64,000 nucleotides of DNA from Bacteroides sp. (GTDB lineage Bacteria; Bacillota; Clostridia; Lachnospirales; Lachnospiraceae): positions 143,602-207,601 of the forward strand of contig JAMPBO010000003.1 of assembly GCA_023666705.1 (NCBI GenBank), given 5' to 3'. The notes under the pieces were generated by a model, which saw only the letters and a list, made by a program, of their open reading frames with translations, searched no databases and had not been told where the DNA came from. Each line of letters opens with the position of its first letter. Positions within the stretch are counted from its first letter, which is position 1. The position numbers and the translations under genes are program-made. Below, in pieces: positions 45,980 through 54,962 of the stretch.

Positions 45980-46699
45980 ATGCTTAAGATAGGTATATGT
46001 GACGATGACAGGGAATTTATTGTTCAGTTAGAGGAATTACTTCAAAAATATATTGAAAAGAACAGGCTGAAAGCAGAGATACAGGGCTTTACACAATCCC
46101 GTGAGTTATTTCAATTCATTGAAAACGGGGAAATGTTTGATATTTTGTTTTTGGACATTGAGATTGATGCTGTTTCGGGTATCGACATCGGCAGGGCACT
46201 GCGTCTGGAATACCATAATGATTACACACAGATTGTTTTTATATCGCTGAGAGAAAATTATGCATTGCAGCTTTTTGACATGCGGCCTTTAAATTTTCTT
46301 GTAAAACCTGTTGAGTATAAAAAGATTGAATATATAATGGACGAGTATAGCCGTCTGTTCAATATTCAAAACAATTATTTTGAGTATCAGGTAGGAAAGC
46401 AAAAATATAGGATTGATGAGCGTTCCATTTTATATTTTCAAAGCTTTGGAAAAAAGACATTTATGGTCACAAGCACGGGACAGAAGGAGTTTTACGGAAA
46501 GCTGTCCGATGCCTATACAAGGCTGAATGGTAATATTTTTTGTGCTGTACATAAATCGTATATTATAAATCTGCGGTATGTATCAGAATACGGTAATGAT
46601 AAAATAGAAATGACAAATGGGGATGTTATTCCCGTGAGCCGTTCCATGCGTGATAAGCTGAACGAAAAAATAATAGAAAACGAATGGGGAACAAAATGA
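45980..46699 (+). CDS. LytTR-family response regulator (AgrA-like)
   Basis: 239 aa. N-terminal receiver: acidic pair CDDD, phospho-acceptor Asp59 in ILFLDIEID, and Lys in FLVKPVEY. The C-terminal LytTR DNA-binding domain (about 135-235) has FEYQVGKQKYRIDERSILYF and VHKSYIINLRYV. This is the AgrA/ComE class that acts on pairs of direct repeats. It overlaps the kinase gene by 16 bases and lies just upstream of agrB and the biosynthetic cluster. Confidence 0.92.
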   Translation: MLKIGICDDDREFIVQLEELLQKYIEKNRLKAEIQGFTQSRELFQFIENGEMFDILFLDIEIDAVSGIDIGRALRLEYHNDYTQIVFISLRENYALQLFDMRPLNFLVKPVEYKKIEYIMDEYSRLFNIQNNYFEYQVGKQKYRIDERSILYFQSFGKKTFMVTSTGQKEFYGKLSDAYTRLNGNIFCAVHKSYIINLRYVSEYGNDKIEMTNGDVIPVSRSMRDKLNEKIIENEWGTK

Positions 46700-47958
46700 G
46701 TATAGTAGAGATAATTTTCAGTGCCGTATTAAATATTTTCAGTGTGTACATTGATTTTAGGATTATTAATTTCTTTCTTGAAAAAAAGGAGATAAAAAAG
46801 TATTACCGGTTTTACATATATACACTCACATGGATGATAAATTGGGGTATCAGCAACGTATTTCATAATGTTTACTTAACATCTGTTTCATTATTTGTTA
46901 TTTTATTAATCGCTGCCATGATATTATATGAGGGAAGCATGTTCCGAAAGCTTGTTGCAGTGTTCTCAGGCATGGCACTTGGAATTGTGGTTGATGATAT
47001 TATATGGCGTATGTTTTCCTATTTTGGACTGATAGAGGAGGTAGAGCTATTTGCAAATCTGATTACCTCATTAATTCTGATGGTGTTAATTTTGCTGCTG
47101 GAGCATTTTTTCTGTGTCGATAAGACAAAGTACATCACAAAGGAAAGCTACATCAATATTATAATCGTTCTTTTGGGAAATGTGCTGCTGATATATATTT
47201 TATGGGGAATTGCATCTGAGGTGCGGTTGGAGACAATGCTTGCATTAATTATAATCTGTATCATAGATATCAGTACATTTTCCCTGCAAAACAAGGTAAA
47301 TGAGGTGTATCGGGAAAAGCTGGAGCATCAGATGATGGAGGAGCAGATTCTGATGTACAAAAAACAGTTTGGGGTTATACGCCAATCCCAGAAAAAAATA
47401 GAGTCCCTGCAGCATGACACAAGGAAGCATTTATATCTGCTGGACTCCTATTTGAAAAAGGGAAACGTTAAGGCAGCGGAAACCTATATACAGGAAATTG
47501 AAAAATATATCAGTGTGTCGGGGCAATATGTCAATACAGGAAATCAAGAAATAGATGCCATATTAAATTATTCGTTGGAAAAAGCAGATAAAATGGATTG
47601 TAAAATTGAGACAAAAATAACGGTTCCTGACAGCTCGTTCATCAATGAATTCGACCTTAACATGCTGCTTGGAAATCTCCTTGACAATGCACTTGACGCA
47701 CTTGAAAAGGTGGAGGAACGTTATTTATATGTTGGTATCAGCTTTCATAACGGGTTAATGCTAATCCGTATGTGGAATTCCTTTGACGGGGTGGTAGACA
47801 AGGACGGTGCCGTGTACAAAAGCCGGAAAGAGGAGAGAAGCATGCACGGGATTGGGCTGCAGAACATCAGGGATATCATTAATAAATATGATGGAGCAAT
47901 AAAAATTGATACCACAAAGAATTTGTTTAAGATTGATATTATTTTGTACCTGCAATAA
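46684..47958 (+). CDS. Sensor histidine kinase, GHKL type (AgrC-like)
   Basis: 424 aa. Six or seven N-terminal transmembrane helices (about 5-195) are followed by a dimerisation helix with the phospho-acceptor His in SLQHDTRKHLYLLDSYL (near residue 245) and a GHKL ATPase domain with N box LGNLLDNALDALEKVEE and G box HGIGLQNIRDII. The layout is that of peptide-sensing AgrC-type kinases, whose signal is made by AgrB; an agrB gene lies 176 bases downstream. A terminator follows the stop. Confidence 0.92.
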   Translation: MGNKMSIVEIIFSAVLNIFSVYIDFRIINFFLEKKEIKKYYRFYIYTLTWMINWGISNVFHNVYLTSVSLFVILLIAAMILYEGSMFRKLVAVFSGMALGIVVDDIIWRMFSYFGLIEEVELFANLITSLILMVLILLLEHFFCVDKTKYITKESYINIIIVLLGNVLLIYILWGIASEVRLETMLALIIICIIDISTFSLQNKVNEVYREKLEHQMMEEQILMYKKQFGVIRQSQKKIESLQHDTRKHLYLLDSYLKKGNVKAAETYIQEIEKYISVSGQYVNTGNQEIDAILNYSLEKADKMDCKIETKITVPDSSFINEFDLNMLLGNLLDNALDALEKVEERYLYVGISFHNGLMLIRMWNSFDGVVDKDGAVYKSRKEERSMHGIGLQNIRDIINKYDGAIKIDTTKNLFKIDIILYLQ

Positions 47959-47974
47959 AAAATGATAGGAAAGG

Positions 47975-48020
47975 GTGTTGCAATTTGGACCGATACGGGT
48001 TCTGCAACATCTTTTTTTAT
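47975..48020 (+). terminator. Rho-independent terminator
   Basis: GGTGTTGCA pairs with TGCAACATC (one wobble) across a short loop, then T7. It separates the two-component genes from agrB and the cluster. Confidence 0.8.
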
Positions 48021-48133
48021 GCTAATTTTGGCAAAAATCGAGTTAATTTTACCAAGATGGAAAAAACGGACCATAAATATGATACACTAAAAACGGAGGC
48101 AGCGGGCTTTCAAATAAGCTTAGCGGATTGATT

Positions 48134-48718
48134 ATGAAAAACAAGATAATGAAAATGTTTGGCAACGCAGGATTGGTTGACGAGGAAAACAGGGAAATAA
48201 TTGAATACGGATTGACAAGATTTTTTGCTATATCTGCAAGCTGGTTTTTTGCAATTTTGTGTGCAGCAATTATGGGAAACGTGCTGGTCGGGTTTTTATT
48301 TGAAGCATGTTATATGCTCTTAAGGAGTTATGTGGGCGGTTATCATGCGGGAAGCAAAAAAAGCTGTTTTTACCTTACTTATATCAGTACCCTTATTTTT
48401 ATCGCACTCATTTTTTTGGTGCATGTAAGCAAAATTGTCATGTGCGGCGGTATACTGCTGTTTGATTTGGCAATCGTTATATGTGCACCGGTGCAAAGCA
48501 GGAACAAGCCGCTTAATTCTGTTGAGAAAAAGGTATACCAAAAAAAATCCATTCTGATTGCAGCGGTAGAGACAGGCATATTTTTTGTATGTGCAGCATT
48601 GGACTTCCGCATATATGCAGGGACGCTTTTTTTTGGAATGTTGCTTGTCGTGACCGGAATGTTTGCAGGGCTTGTAAGCGAATCAGGAGCAGATAAAAAA
48701 GGGGGAACGGAATGTTAG
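48134..48718 (+). CDS. agrB: Accessory gene regulator B (AgrB-like peptide-processing protease)
   Basis: 194 aa from ATG 48134 (ribosome site weak; TTG 48128 is an alternative). Membrane-embedded cysteine protease that cuts and cyclises an AgrD precursor to a thiolactone peptide. Four to six transmembrane helices and the catalytic pair in GGYHAGSKKSCFYLT (His and Cys, six residues apart) are present, as in active AgrB. No agrD-like short ORF is found next to it, which is unusual. Its stop overlaps the start of the kinase-like gene, tying it to the cluster. Confidence 0.88.
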   Translation: MKNKIMKMFGNAGLVDEENREIIEYGLTRFFAISASWFFAILCAAIMGNVLVGFLFEACYMLLRSYVGGYHAGSKKSCFYLTYISTLIFIALIFLVHVSKIVMCGGILLFDLAIVICAPVQSRNKPLNSVEKKVYQKKSILIAAVETGIFFVCAALDFRIYAGTLFFGMLLVVTGMFAGLVSESGADKKGGTEC

Positions 48719-49275
48719 CAGCAATTATAGGGATAGATGGTTCGGGAAAAACCACACAAATTGAGATGTTAAAAAAATCCGTGTCACGCACAGTTCATGT
48801 GTGCAAGGCAATCCCGGCCAACAGAAGCATAGTTGAGGGACTTTGCTTTGATGATTTTGTAACCTATAAGGAGGCATTATCATTTGCCATGGCACTGGAT
48901 TTAACCAGTGCATATCACAAGCAGATGATTATGGATGATGCAGCCATAAATATATGGGACCGTTATAAATATTGCAATCAGGCGTATTTTCTGGCGGATG
49001 GAATTTCCTACGAAAAAACAAATATTATTCTGAATCAATTGAAAACACCTGAGTTGACCATATGGCTTAAGCTTGACCCCGCCATTGCAGCAAAAAGGGT
49101 ACAGGACAGGGGAGATGCCAAGCCGGGTGAAAATGAACCGTTTTTATCGTTGGCACACAAGTGCTATGAGAATGTTTTGCAGGATGTTGATAACGTGTTT
49201 CCATTGGAGTGTACAGGGCGTTTGGCTGGAGAAATTCATGAGGAAATCGTGTCAATCATGAACAGATATTTATGA
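48712..49275 (+). CDS. dTMP-kinase-like P-loop kinase
   Basis: 187 aa. It has the thymidylate kinase fold: P-loop GIDGSGKTTQIEML at residues 7-20, the WDRYKYCNQAYF motif (DR-Y/F-x2-S-like) near residue 83, and a lid with KRVQDRGDAKPGEN. It is shorter than housekeeping dTMP kinases (about 205-210 aa) and has VCKAIPANRS where the thymine-binding FTREPG motif would be, so its substrate may differ. AAGGGGGAAC precedes ATG 48712. First gene of the biosynthetic run, 27 bases before the first carbamoyltransferase. Confidence 0.75.
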   Translation: MLAAIIGIDGSGKTTQIEMLKKSVSRTVHVCKAIPANRSIVEGLCFDDFVTYKEALSFAMALDLTSAYHKQMIMDDAAINIWDRYKYCNQAYFLADGISYEKTNIILNQLKTPELTIWLKLDPAIAAKRVQDRGDAKPGENEPFLSLAHKCYENVLQDVDNVFPLECTGRLAGEIHEEIVSIMNRYL

Positions 49276-49302
49276 TAAACGAAGGATAAGAAGGAGTAAG
49301 GT

Positions 49303-50955
49303 ATGATTGTTCTTGGAATTAGCGGCGGAATCGGACATGACTGCTCCGCCTGTATTGTGAAAGACGGACAGGTGCTTTGTGCCGCCGAAGAAGAAAGATT
49401 TTCACGGATAAAACGGTCGTCCCGCAAGCCGCCTGTTTATGCAACACTGTTTTGTCTGAAGGAGGCAGGGATTGATATAAATGATGTAGACTGCCTTGCA
49501 ATCGGCTGGAATCCGGACAAATTCAAAATTCGCTGGCCGATGGATTATTTGGAGGAATACCTGTCCAGTCCCCTGTTAAAACGGAAAAAACCATTTGAAA
49601 TTGTCACGGTTGACCATCACATTGCACATCTGATTGCAGCATATGCAAATTCAGGCTTTGAGAAGGCAACGGGTATCGTGATTGACGGACAGGGAGAGGA
49701 CTGCTCCACAACGATTGCTTACATTGACAATAAAAATGTTAAAATCATAGAACAAAATCCAATATCCCAGTCGTTAGGATATTTTTATCAGGGTGTTCTC
49801 AGATATCTGAATTTGGGACGGTCAGAATCGGGTAAATTGATGGGGCTTGCCGCATATGGACAGCCGCAATACGAGTTACCGGTTTCTTTTGATGAATATG
49901 GCTATCACGTACCTATCAAGGATCATAAGTATAATTTTGTGGAAGAAAGTAACGAGTACGTTATTTCATGGTGGATAAAGTGGCTGAATCAAACTCTTGG
50001 AACGGCGGCGGAGGGTGAGCTTAAAACCGACAGATTAAGGAACCGTGCTTTGTCGCGTGTACCCTTTGAACGGCTCAATTGTAATCTTGCAGCATCGGCA
50101 CAGCATTATTTGGAAGAGGCAATCCTCGCAACCATAAAACGTGGTGTGCAGCTCACAAACTGCAGGAATGTAGTTTATGGGGGAGGCGTGGCACTTAATT
50201 GTGCAGCCAATGGAAAAATCATGGAAAGCGGCATATGTGATAAGCTGTCCTTATTTTCCGCAGGCGGGGACAGTGGAACCAGTGTGGGAGCTGCGTTGTT
50301 TGTAGATGGAACGTACGAAATAAAGGCAGGTCAATATAATGCGTACCTTGGACCTGCATATTCAGACGATGAAATTTTGTCTGCCGTCAGGGAATTGAAT
50401 CTTAATTATCATGTGGAGGAGTATGTGGAGGAGGTTGTCAGTGACCTTTTAGCGAATGGAAAGATTGTAGGATGGTTTCAGGGGAAGATGGAGCTGGGAC
50501 CGAGGGCTTTGGGTGCACGCAGCATTCTTGCAAACCCATCCGATAAAAATACGCTTGATTATATTAATAACGAAATTAAGTACCGGGAGGCATGGAGACC
50601 CCTATCTCCGTCCGTGTTGTCTGAATTTGCTTCGGAGTATGTTTACAATGTGCAGGAAAGTCCTAATATGTTAGTTGCCTTTCACGCAAAGGATATTATG
50701 CAGGCACATATGGGTGCGGCGGTTCATGTTGACGGTACGACAAGAATACAGACGGTGTCAGAGGATAACGGCAGATACAGGATGTTAATTGAAAAATTTT
50801 ATGAAAAAACAGGAATTCCGGGAGTGTTAAATACATCATTTAACTTAGATGGAGAACCTATTGTATGTTCTCCATTTGATGCAATACGAACGTTTTATTC
50901 TTCCAATCTGGACAATCTGGTTTTGGGAAATGTAGTAATAGATAAAAGTATTTGA
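49303..50955 (+). CDS. Carbamoyltransferase (NodU/CmcH/TobZ family) 1
   Basis: 550 aa. Such enzymes use carbamoyl phosphate and ATP to form carbamoyl-adenylate, then carbamoylate a hydroxyl group of a natural product. N-terminal Kae1-like domain: GISGGIGHDCSACIV at the start, metal ligands DHHIAH (His105, His109) and VIDGQGEDCS. C-terminal carbamoyltransferase domain: KMELGPRALGARSILANP, YREAWRPLSPSVL and GVLNTSFNLDGEPIV. All known motifs appear present. Strong AAGGAG site. Confidence 0.93.
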   Translation: MIVLGISGGIGHDCSACIVKDGQVLCAAEEERFSRIKRSSRKPPVYATLFCLKEAGIDINDVDCLAIGWNPDKFKIRWPMDYLEEYLSSPLLKRKKPFEIVTVDHHIAHLIAAYANSGFEKATGIVIDGQGEDCSTTIAYIDNKNVKIIEQNPISQSLGYFYQGVLRYLNLGRSESGKLMGLAAYGQPQYELPVSFDEYGYHVPIKDHKYNFVEESNEYVISWWIKWLNQTLGTAAEGELKTDRLRNRALSRVPFERLNCNLAASAQHYLEEAILATIKRGVQLTNCRNVVYGGGVALNCAANGKIMESGICDKLSLFSAGGDSGTSVGAALFVDGTYEIKAGQYNAYLGPAYSDDEILSAVRELNLNYHVEEYVEEVVSDLLANGKIVGWFQGKMELGPRALGARSILANPSDKNTLDYINNEIKYREAWRPLSPSVLSEFASEYVYNVQESPNMLVAFHAKDIMQAHMGAAVHVDGTTRIQTVSEDNGRYRMLIEKFYEKTGIPGVLNTSFNLDGEPIVCSPFDAIRTFYSSNLDNLVLGNVVIDKSI

Positions 50956-50996
50956 AGCTATGGGTTTAAATAAAAGAGTGGAAGGTATAAGGGGTT

Positions 50997-51335
50997 ATGG
51001 AAAAAAGGTTAGTTTTAAAGGGAATTCCCGTATCACCGGGAACGGCGGATGGAAAGGTGTGCATTGTTAAAAGTGTTGATGAGTTGGGGAAGATTGAGGA
51101 CGACGATATTGTTTTTCTTCCCATGAGTCATCCCATGTATGCCATGGCTGTGCTTAAGGCTGCCGCAGTGATTTGTGAATATGGAGGAAAATTGTCCCAT
51201 ATCTGTATTGTTTCGCTCGAAATGGGACTGCCCTGCATTACGCAGGTCAAAGGGGTAAATGATGTATTAAAAGATGGGCAGCATGTGTATGTGGATGCAG
51301 GCAAGGGAGAGGTGTATTTGTGTGAAACCATATGA
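50997..51335 (+). CDS. Stand-alone phosphohistidine swivel domain (PEP-utilising mobile domain)
   Basis: 112 aa, made of a single swivelling domain. It begins GIPVSPGTADGKVCIV and ends VYVDAGKGEVYL as in PEP synthase and pyruvate phosphate dikinase; the phosphorylated His is in EYGGKLSHICIVSLEMGLP, where the usual GGMTSHAAIVAR has Leu for Thr before SH. Alone it cannot catalyse phosphoryl transfer; it needs an ATP-grasp partner, and one is encoded at the end of this same operon (58547-59536). Its stop overlaps the next gene. Confidence 0.85.
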   Translation: MEKRLVLKGIPVSPGTADGKVCIVKSVDELGKIEDDDIVFLPMSHPMYAMAVLKAAAVICEYGGKLSHICIVSLEMGLPCITQVKGVNDVLKDGQHVYVDAGKGEVYLCETI

Positions 51336-52356
51336 TGAGAGGCTAAAACAATATAAGAATTCTTTAAGGTCTGCATGGGGATATAATGATTACAATGACT
51401 GGCCGATTAAAATTAATTCGGTTATGCATTTGTTTTTGAAAGAATTCGCCACGGAGTGTCTGGAGGATATCAGGGAAATAAAGGGCAACCGTATATTAGA
51501 AAATAAACTGATTGAGGAATTTGGCAATCCTGCAAGAATATACAGGATGATTGACCCTGTTATTTTTGGAATGAAGCGGCTTAATATTCCCTTGGAAAGA
51601 CAGCGTAAGATAGTAATTTATATGTTGGATCTGGTAAAGAGGATGAAATATGGCTCGGAATTCAACGAGGACGGAAGGAATATTATATTGTCGCCGAATC
51701 AGCTTACAAGGCTTGTAAATGATTTTACCTTCGAACAGGTATCAGGAAAAGATGCGGCAAAGATACAACGGTTTTGCGGTGCCATGTGGGCATATACCGA
51801 GGCATTATTTTTCAGGGCACATGAGGTTACAAAGGAAATCCATGGACCGTACCGCTTACAGGGAGACTCCAAATTGGTAATACGGGAATATTTAAATTTG
51901 GCACCAAGGCAGATCTGGGGTGATAAGCTGCCGTTCCTGAATGCACATATGATACAGATATTTACAATTTACGATAAAAATTTAGATATAAAAATAGACT
52001 CCTACAATCATCTGTTTTTGAATCAAGGGGATTATGTATCCAATATGCTCATGTATATGATTTTGGTTGATGGCAGGCAGATGGATATTAACACTCTGAT
52101 GGAATTCATGCCTGTGATACCGAAAACCATAGCAGCCTCACATCAATGGGTGGAGGAAACGACATGGCGTGACCATACAAACAAATATATGGATATTTAC
52201 TGGTTTAGAAAGAAGCCGTTTAGGACTGTTTTGGGAAAAACAGATACGGTGGATGAGGCTGTTAGGGCGAATGTGATGCATGGGGATGTTGACAAAAGAA
52301 GAATTCATAATCTTTCAGAAAAACAAATAGATAGGATGATACAGATTGTCATATAA
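51322..52356 (+). CDS. Unknown 345-aa protein of the carbamoyl cluster
   Basis: I do not recognise this family. The start GTG 51322 is chosen because AGGGAGAGG lies at 51304-51312; it overlaps the swivel-domain stop by 14 bases, implying coupled expression. The protein is soluble, helix-rich and has a hydrophobic middle with FCGAMWAYTEALFFRAHEVTKEIHGPY (positions about 140-167, quoted in part) and aromatic clusters near the C-terminus (YMDIYWFRKKPFR). No nucleotide or metal motif is seen. Its position beside the phosphohistidine domain makes it a candidate substrate-binding or product-forming partner of the split dikinase. Confidence 0.65.
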   Translation: MKPYDERLKQYKNSLRSAWGYNDYNDWPIKINSVMHLFLKEFATECLEDIREIKGNRILENKLIEEFGNPARIYRMIDPVIFGMKRLNIPLERQRKIVIYMLDLVKRMKYGSEFNEDGRNIILSPNQLTRLVNDFTFEQVSGKDAAKIQRFCGAMWAYTEALFFRAHEVTKEIHGPYRLQGDSKLVIREYLNLAPRQIWGDKLPFLNAHMIQIFTIYDKNLDIKIDSYNHLFLNQGDYVSNMLMYMILVDGRQMDINTLMEFMPVIPKTIAASHQWVEETTWRDHTNKYMDIYWFRKKPFRTVLGKTDTVDEAVRANVMHGDVDKRRIHNLSEKQIDRMIQIVI

Positions 52357-53527
52357 GAAAAATAATACAAAGGAAAAGGTCGCCTGCGTGACATGCGGCG
52401 GTTATGGCTCCGGGGAGGTGGCGGAGGCTGTTTTCCGGGCACTGGAATTAATCGGGGCAGCTTCTGCTTTGGATAGAAGCGGCTCCTTGTTAATCAAACC
52501 GAATTTGTGTCTGCCTGAGCCGCCTGATAAGGCAATTACCACACATCCTGAGGTGGTAAGGCAGGTTGTATTATGGTGCAGGCAGTATAATCAAACTATT
52601 ATAGTGGGAGATTGTCCTGTAGGGGATGGCGACAGAACCAGAATAGATAAAATATGGAAAGTTTCAGGTCTGGAAACGGCACTGGAGGATGTACCATATA
52701 CAAAATCTTTTCTTGAAAATAATCTGGTGGAATTTCGGTGTAATGTGAATGGTCAGCCGTGCAACTATTTTATGTCAAGGGAATTATCAGATATAAAAAC
52801 AATAATCAATGTGCCCAAATTTAAAACCCACAGTCTGATGACATATACAGGGGCGGTTAAGAATTTATATGGGCTTCTGCCCGGAAACACAAAAAAGAAA
52901 TTGCACAGTCAGTTTCCTGGGAAAAGAGATTTTGCCACTCTGTTGGTCCATATTTGCAGGCATGTGAAGCCTGCCGTTAATATCATGGATGCTGTTGTCG
53001 GGCTTGAGGGTGACGGTCCCGGGTCAGCAGGACATCCAAAATGCTTAAAGCTGATTATGGCAGGTACAAATGCACTGGCAGTGGATATGGTGGCTGCCAT
53101 GATTATGAATATTGCACCTGAAGAAATTCCTACAAATGCGGTGGCAATGGAGCAGGGGATTTTAGCCAAGGAAGATATCGAAATTGTCGGGGATGATATT
53201 AACCGCTTTGTCAGGAAAGATTATAAGGTTCCCTGCACAATGAAGTATCATCCTTCACTGACAAAAAAGCTGTTTGAGATATCCCAGCCGGTGATTAAGG
53301 TGAATCCGGACAAATGTATATGCTGCGGATTGTGTGGAAAAAATTGTCCGACGGGCTGCATAGATACTACGGGAACCGTGGCAAGGCTGAACAGGAAGGC
53401 GTGTATATACTGTATGACGTGCCATGAAATTTGTCCTGAGGCAGCAATCGAAATTGAGGAACCTGTTTTTTACAGACAGCTTAAGGAGAAGAGGAGTAAC
53501 GATGATTGCAAAAAAGATACTGAATGA
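52346..53527 (+). CDS. DUF362 protein with two 4Fe-4S ferredoxin motifs
   Basis: 393 aa. The N-terminal DUF362 domain (about 1-300) has LLIKPNLCLPEPPDKAITTHPEVV in parts, VGDCPVGDG and INVPKFKTHSLMTYTGAVKNLYG. The C-terminal ferredoxin domain carries CICCGLCGKNCPTGC and CIYCMTCHEICPEAA, both complete 4Fe-4S motifs. DUF362 proteins are reductase-like and are found in redox and cofactor pathways; no defined reaction can be given. TTG start at 52346 overlaps the previous gene; the next gene begins 26 bases before its stop. Confidence 0.85.
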   Translation: MSYKKNNTKEKVACVTCGGYGSGEVAEAVFRALELIGAASALDRSGSLLIKPNLCLPEPPDKAITTHPEVVRQVVLWCRQYNQTIIVGDCPVGDGDRTRIDKIWKVSGLETALEDVPYTKSFLENNLVEFRCNVNGQPCNYFMSRELSDIKTIINVPKFKTHSLMTYTGAVKNLYGLLPGNTKKKLHSQFPGKRDFATLLVHICRHVKPAVNIMDAVVGLEGDGPGSAGHPKCLKLIMAGTNALAVDMVAAMIMNIAPEEIPTNAVAMEQGILAKEDIEIVGDDINRFVRKDYKVPCTMKYHPSLTKKLFEISQPVIKVNPDKCICCGLCGKNCPTGCIDTTGTVARLNRKACIYCMTCHEICPEAAIEIEEPVFYRQLKEKRSNDDCKKDTE

Positions 53528-54941
53528 TTGTCTTGTTTATCAGGAAAAAACTGCCATCATAGCGGGCGGGCGAAGCTATACATATGGGGATTTAAAAGCG
53601 GAGACTGAAAAGCTTATCCAAATGGTGAAAAAGTTAAAGCTTGAGGAGCGGGAGCCGGTTGCCATAATTATGCCAAACTGCTTTGAATTTCCTGCCATGC
53701 TGTTTGCTGCAGAATTGACGGGACATTGTGCGGTTCTGTTAAACGATAAGCTCCGGCAGGAGGAAATACGGTATCATGCAGACCATGCAAAGGTCAGGTA
53801 TTTCGTTACTTTAAAAAAGGATTACGGGTTATATAAGGCTTGCGGCTTTTGCATAAAGCAGGAATTGGAGAATGTGGTTATATGGGAACGTATATCTGAA
53901 GCTGCATGGCAGAATGAGGTGCATTATCAGGCAGACGATTATATTTGTCAGGTGACCAGTGGAACCAATGGGATGGCAAAAGGGGTGGTCAGGACAGTAT
54001 CGGCTGTTACTCTTGAAATTGAAGAAACGGTACAATGTACTAATATGCAGGGTTATGATGTTTTTTTGACAATTCCGCCGTTATGTCATTCCTTCGGTTT
54101 GGTTGCAGGCGCATTAACTCCGTTATGTATGGGAGCTACGCTAATTCTTCCTGAAACCTTTATGGCTGCGGATATTGTAAACAGCATTTTCACTTATCAT
54201 GTTACTATTTTGTTTGCGGTTCCGTTTATGTACCAAATGCTTTGTGAAGTAAAAGAAGCAAAAAATAAACTGTCGTCACTAAAGCTGTGTTTTTCGGCAG
54301 GAGCACCTATGCAGCAGGATGTGTCTGAAAAATTTTATGAAATAAGCAGGGTTCCAATTATCCAGGATTACGGTTCGACGGAAACAGGGGTTATGTGCAT
54401 GAACATGAATGCCGGGTCTGGTAACGGTTCAGTCGGGATACCTGTTGGCAGCAGACACTTTAAAGTTATTGATGAAAACGGAAATGAATGTAAAGCCTGT
54501 GAGGAGGGCTACTTCATAACAAAAAGTGCATGTGATGCAAGAGCATACCTGTATCCTGCCAAATTAAATGCAAATTATTTAAACGGCTGGCTAAGACTGG
54601 GGGACTATGGGCATATCGACCATGCCGGAGCTGTTTATGTTAAGGGTCGAATGTCGGATTTTATTAATGTGGCAGGCATGAAGGTGGATCCTGCAGAAGT
54701 GGAAAATATAATTATGCGGCTGCAGGGAGTAGAGGAGGTTGCGGTTATCGGTATCAACTCAAAGCAATACGGAGAGGTTGTCAAGGCATGTGTTGTGGCG
54801 GCAGAGCACGTCGGAAAGCGTGATATCATAGAGTGCTGCCGAAGCAAAATTGCCCACTATAAGGTGCCAAAAATAATTGAATTTCGTGAGAGCCTGCCCA
54901 AAAGCGGAAAGGGAACAATTATAAAAAAATATTTACGGTAA
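53502..54941 (+). CDS. Adenylate-forming (ANL) acyl-CoA/acyl-ACP ligase
   Basis: 479 aa from ATG 53502 (GAGGAG 53490-53495); a longer frame overlaps the previous gene further. ANL motifs in order: VTSGTNGMAKGVVR (phosphate loop, Thr-Gly replaced by Asn-Gly), DYGSTETGV, WLRLGDYGHID with the ribose-binding Asp, GRMSDFINVAGMKVDPAEVE hinge, and the catalytic Lys near the end in PKSGKGTIIKKYL. It should activate a carboxylic acid with ATP and load it on CoA or, given the ACP gene in the same run, on the carrier protein. Confidence 0.9.
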   Translation: MIAKKILNDCLVYQEKTAIIAGGRSYTYGDLKAETEKLIQMVKKLKLEEREPVAIIMPNCFEFPAMLFAAELTGHCAVLLNDKLRQEEIRYHADHAKVRYFVTLKKDYGLYKACGFCIKQELENVVIWERISEAAWQNEVHYQADDYICQVTSGTNGMAKGVVRTVSAVTLEIEETVQCTNMQGYDVFLTIPPLCHSFGLVAGALTPLCMGATLILPETFMAADIVNSIFTYHVTILFAVPFMYQMLCEVKEAKNKLSSLKLCFSAGAPMQQDVSEKFYEISRVPIIQDYGSTETGVMCMNMNAGSGNGSVGIPVGSRHFKVIDENGNECKACEEGYFITKSACDARAYLYPAKLNANYLNGWLRLGDYGHIDHAGAVYVKGRMSDFINVAGMKVDPAEVENIIMRLQGVEEVAVIGINSKQYGEVVKACVVAAEHVGKRDIIECCRSKIAHYKVPKIIEFRESLPKSGKGTIIKKYLR

Positions 54942-54962
54942 AACAAAGAAAGGAATTTTTAA

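Noticed and set aside
47964..48090. Possible agrD ORF between the kinase gene and agrB
   Set aside because: The frame reads through the terminator, has no conserved Cys or proline-containing tail and no ribosome site.
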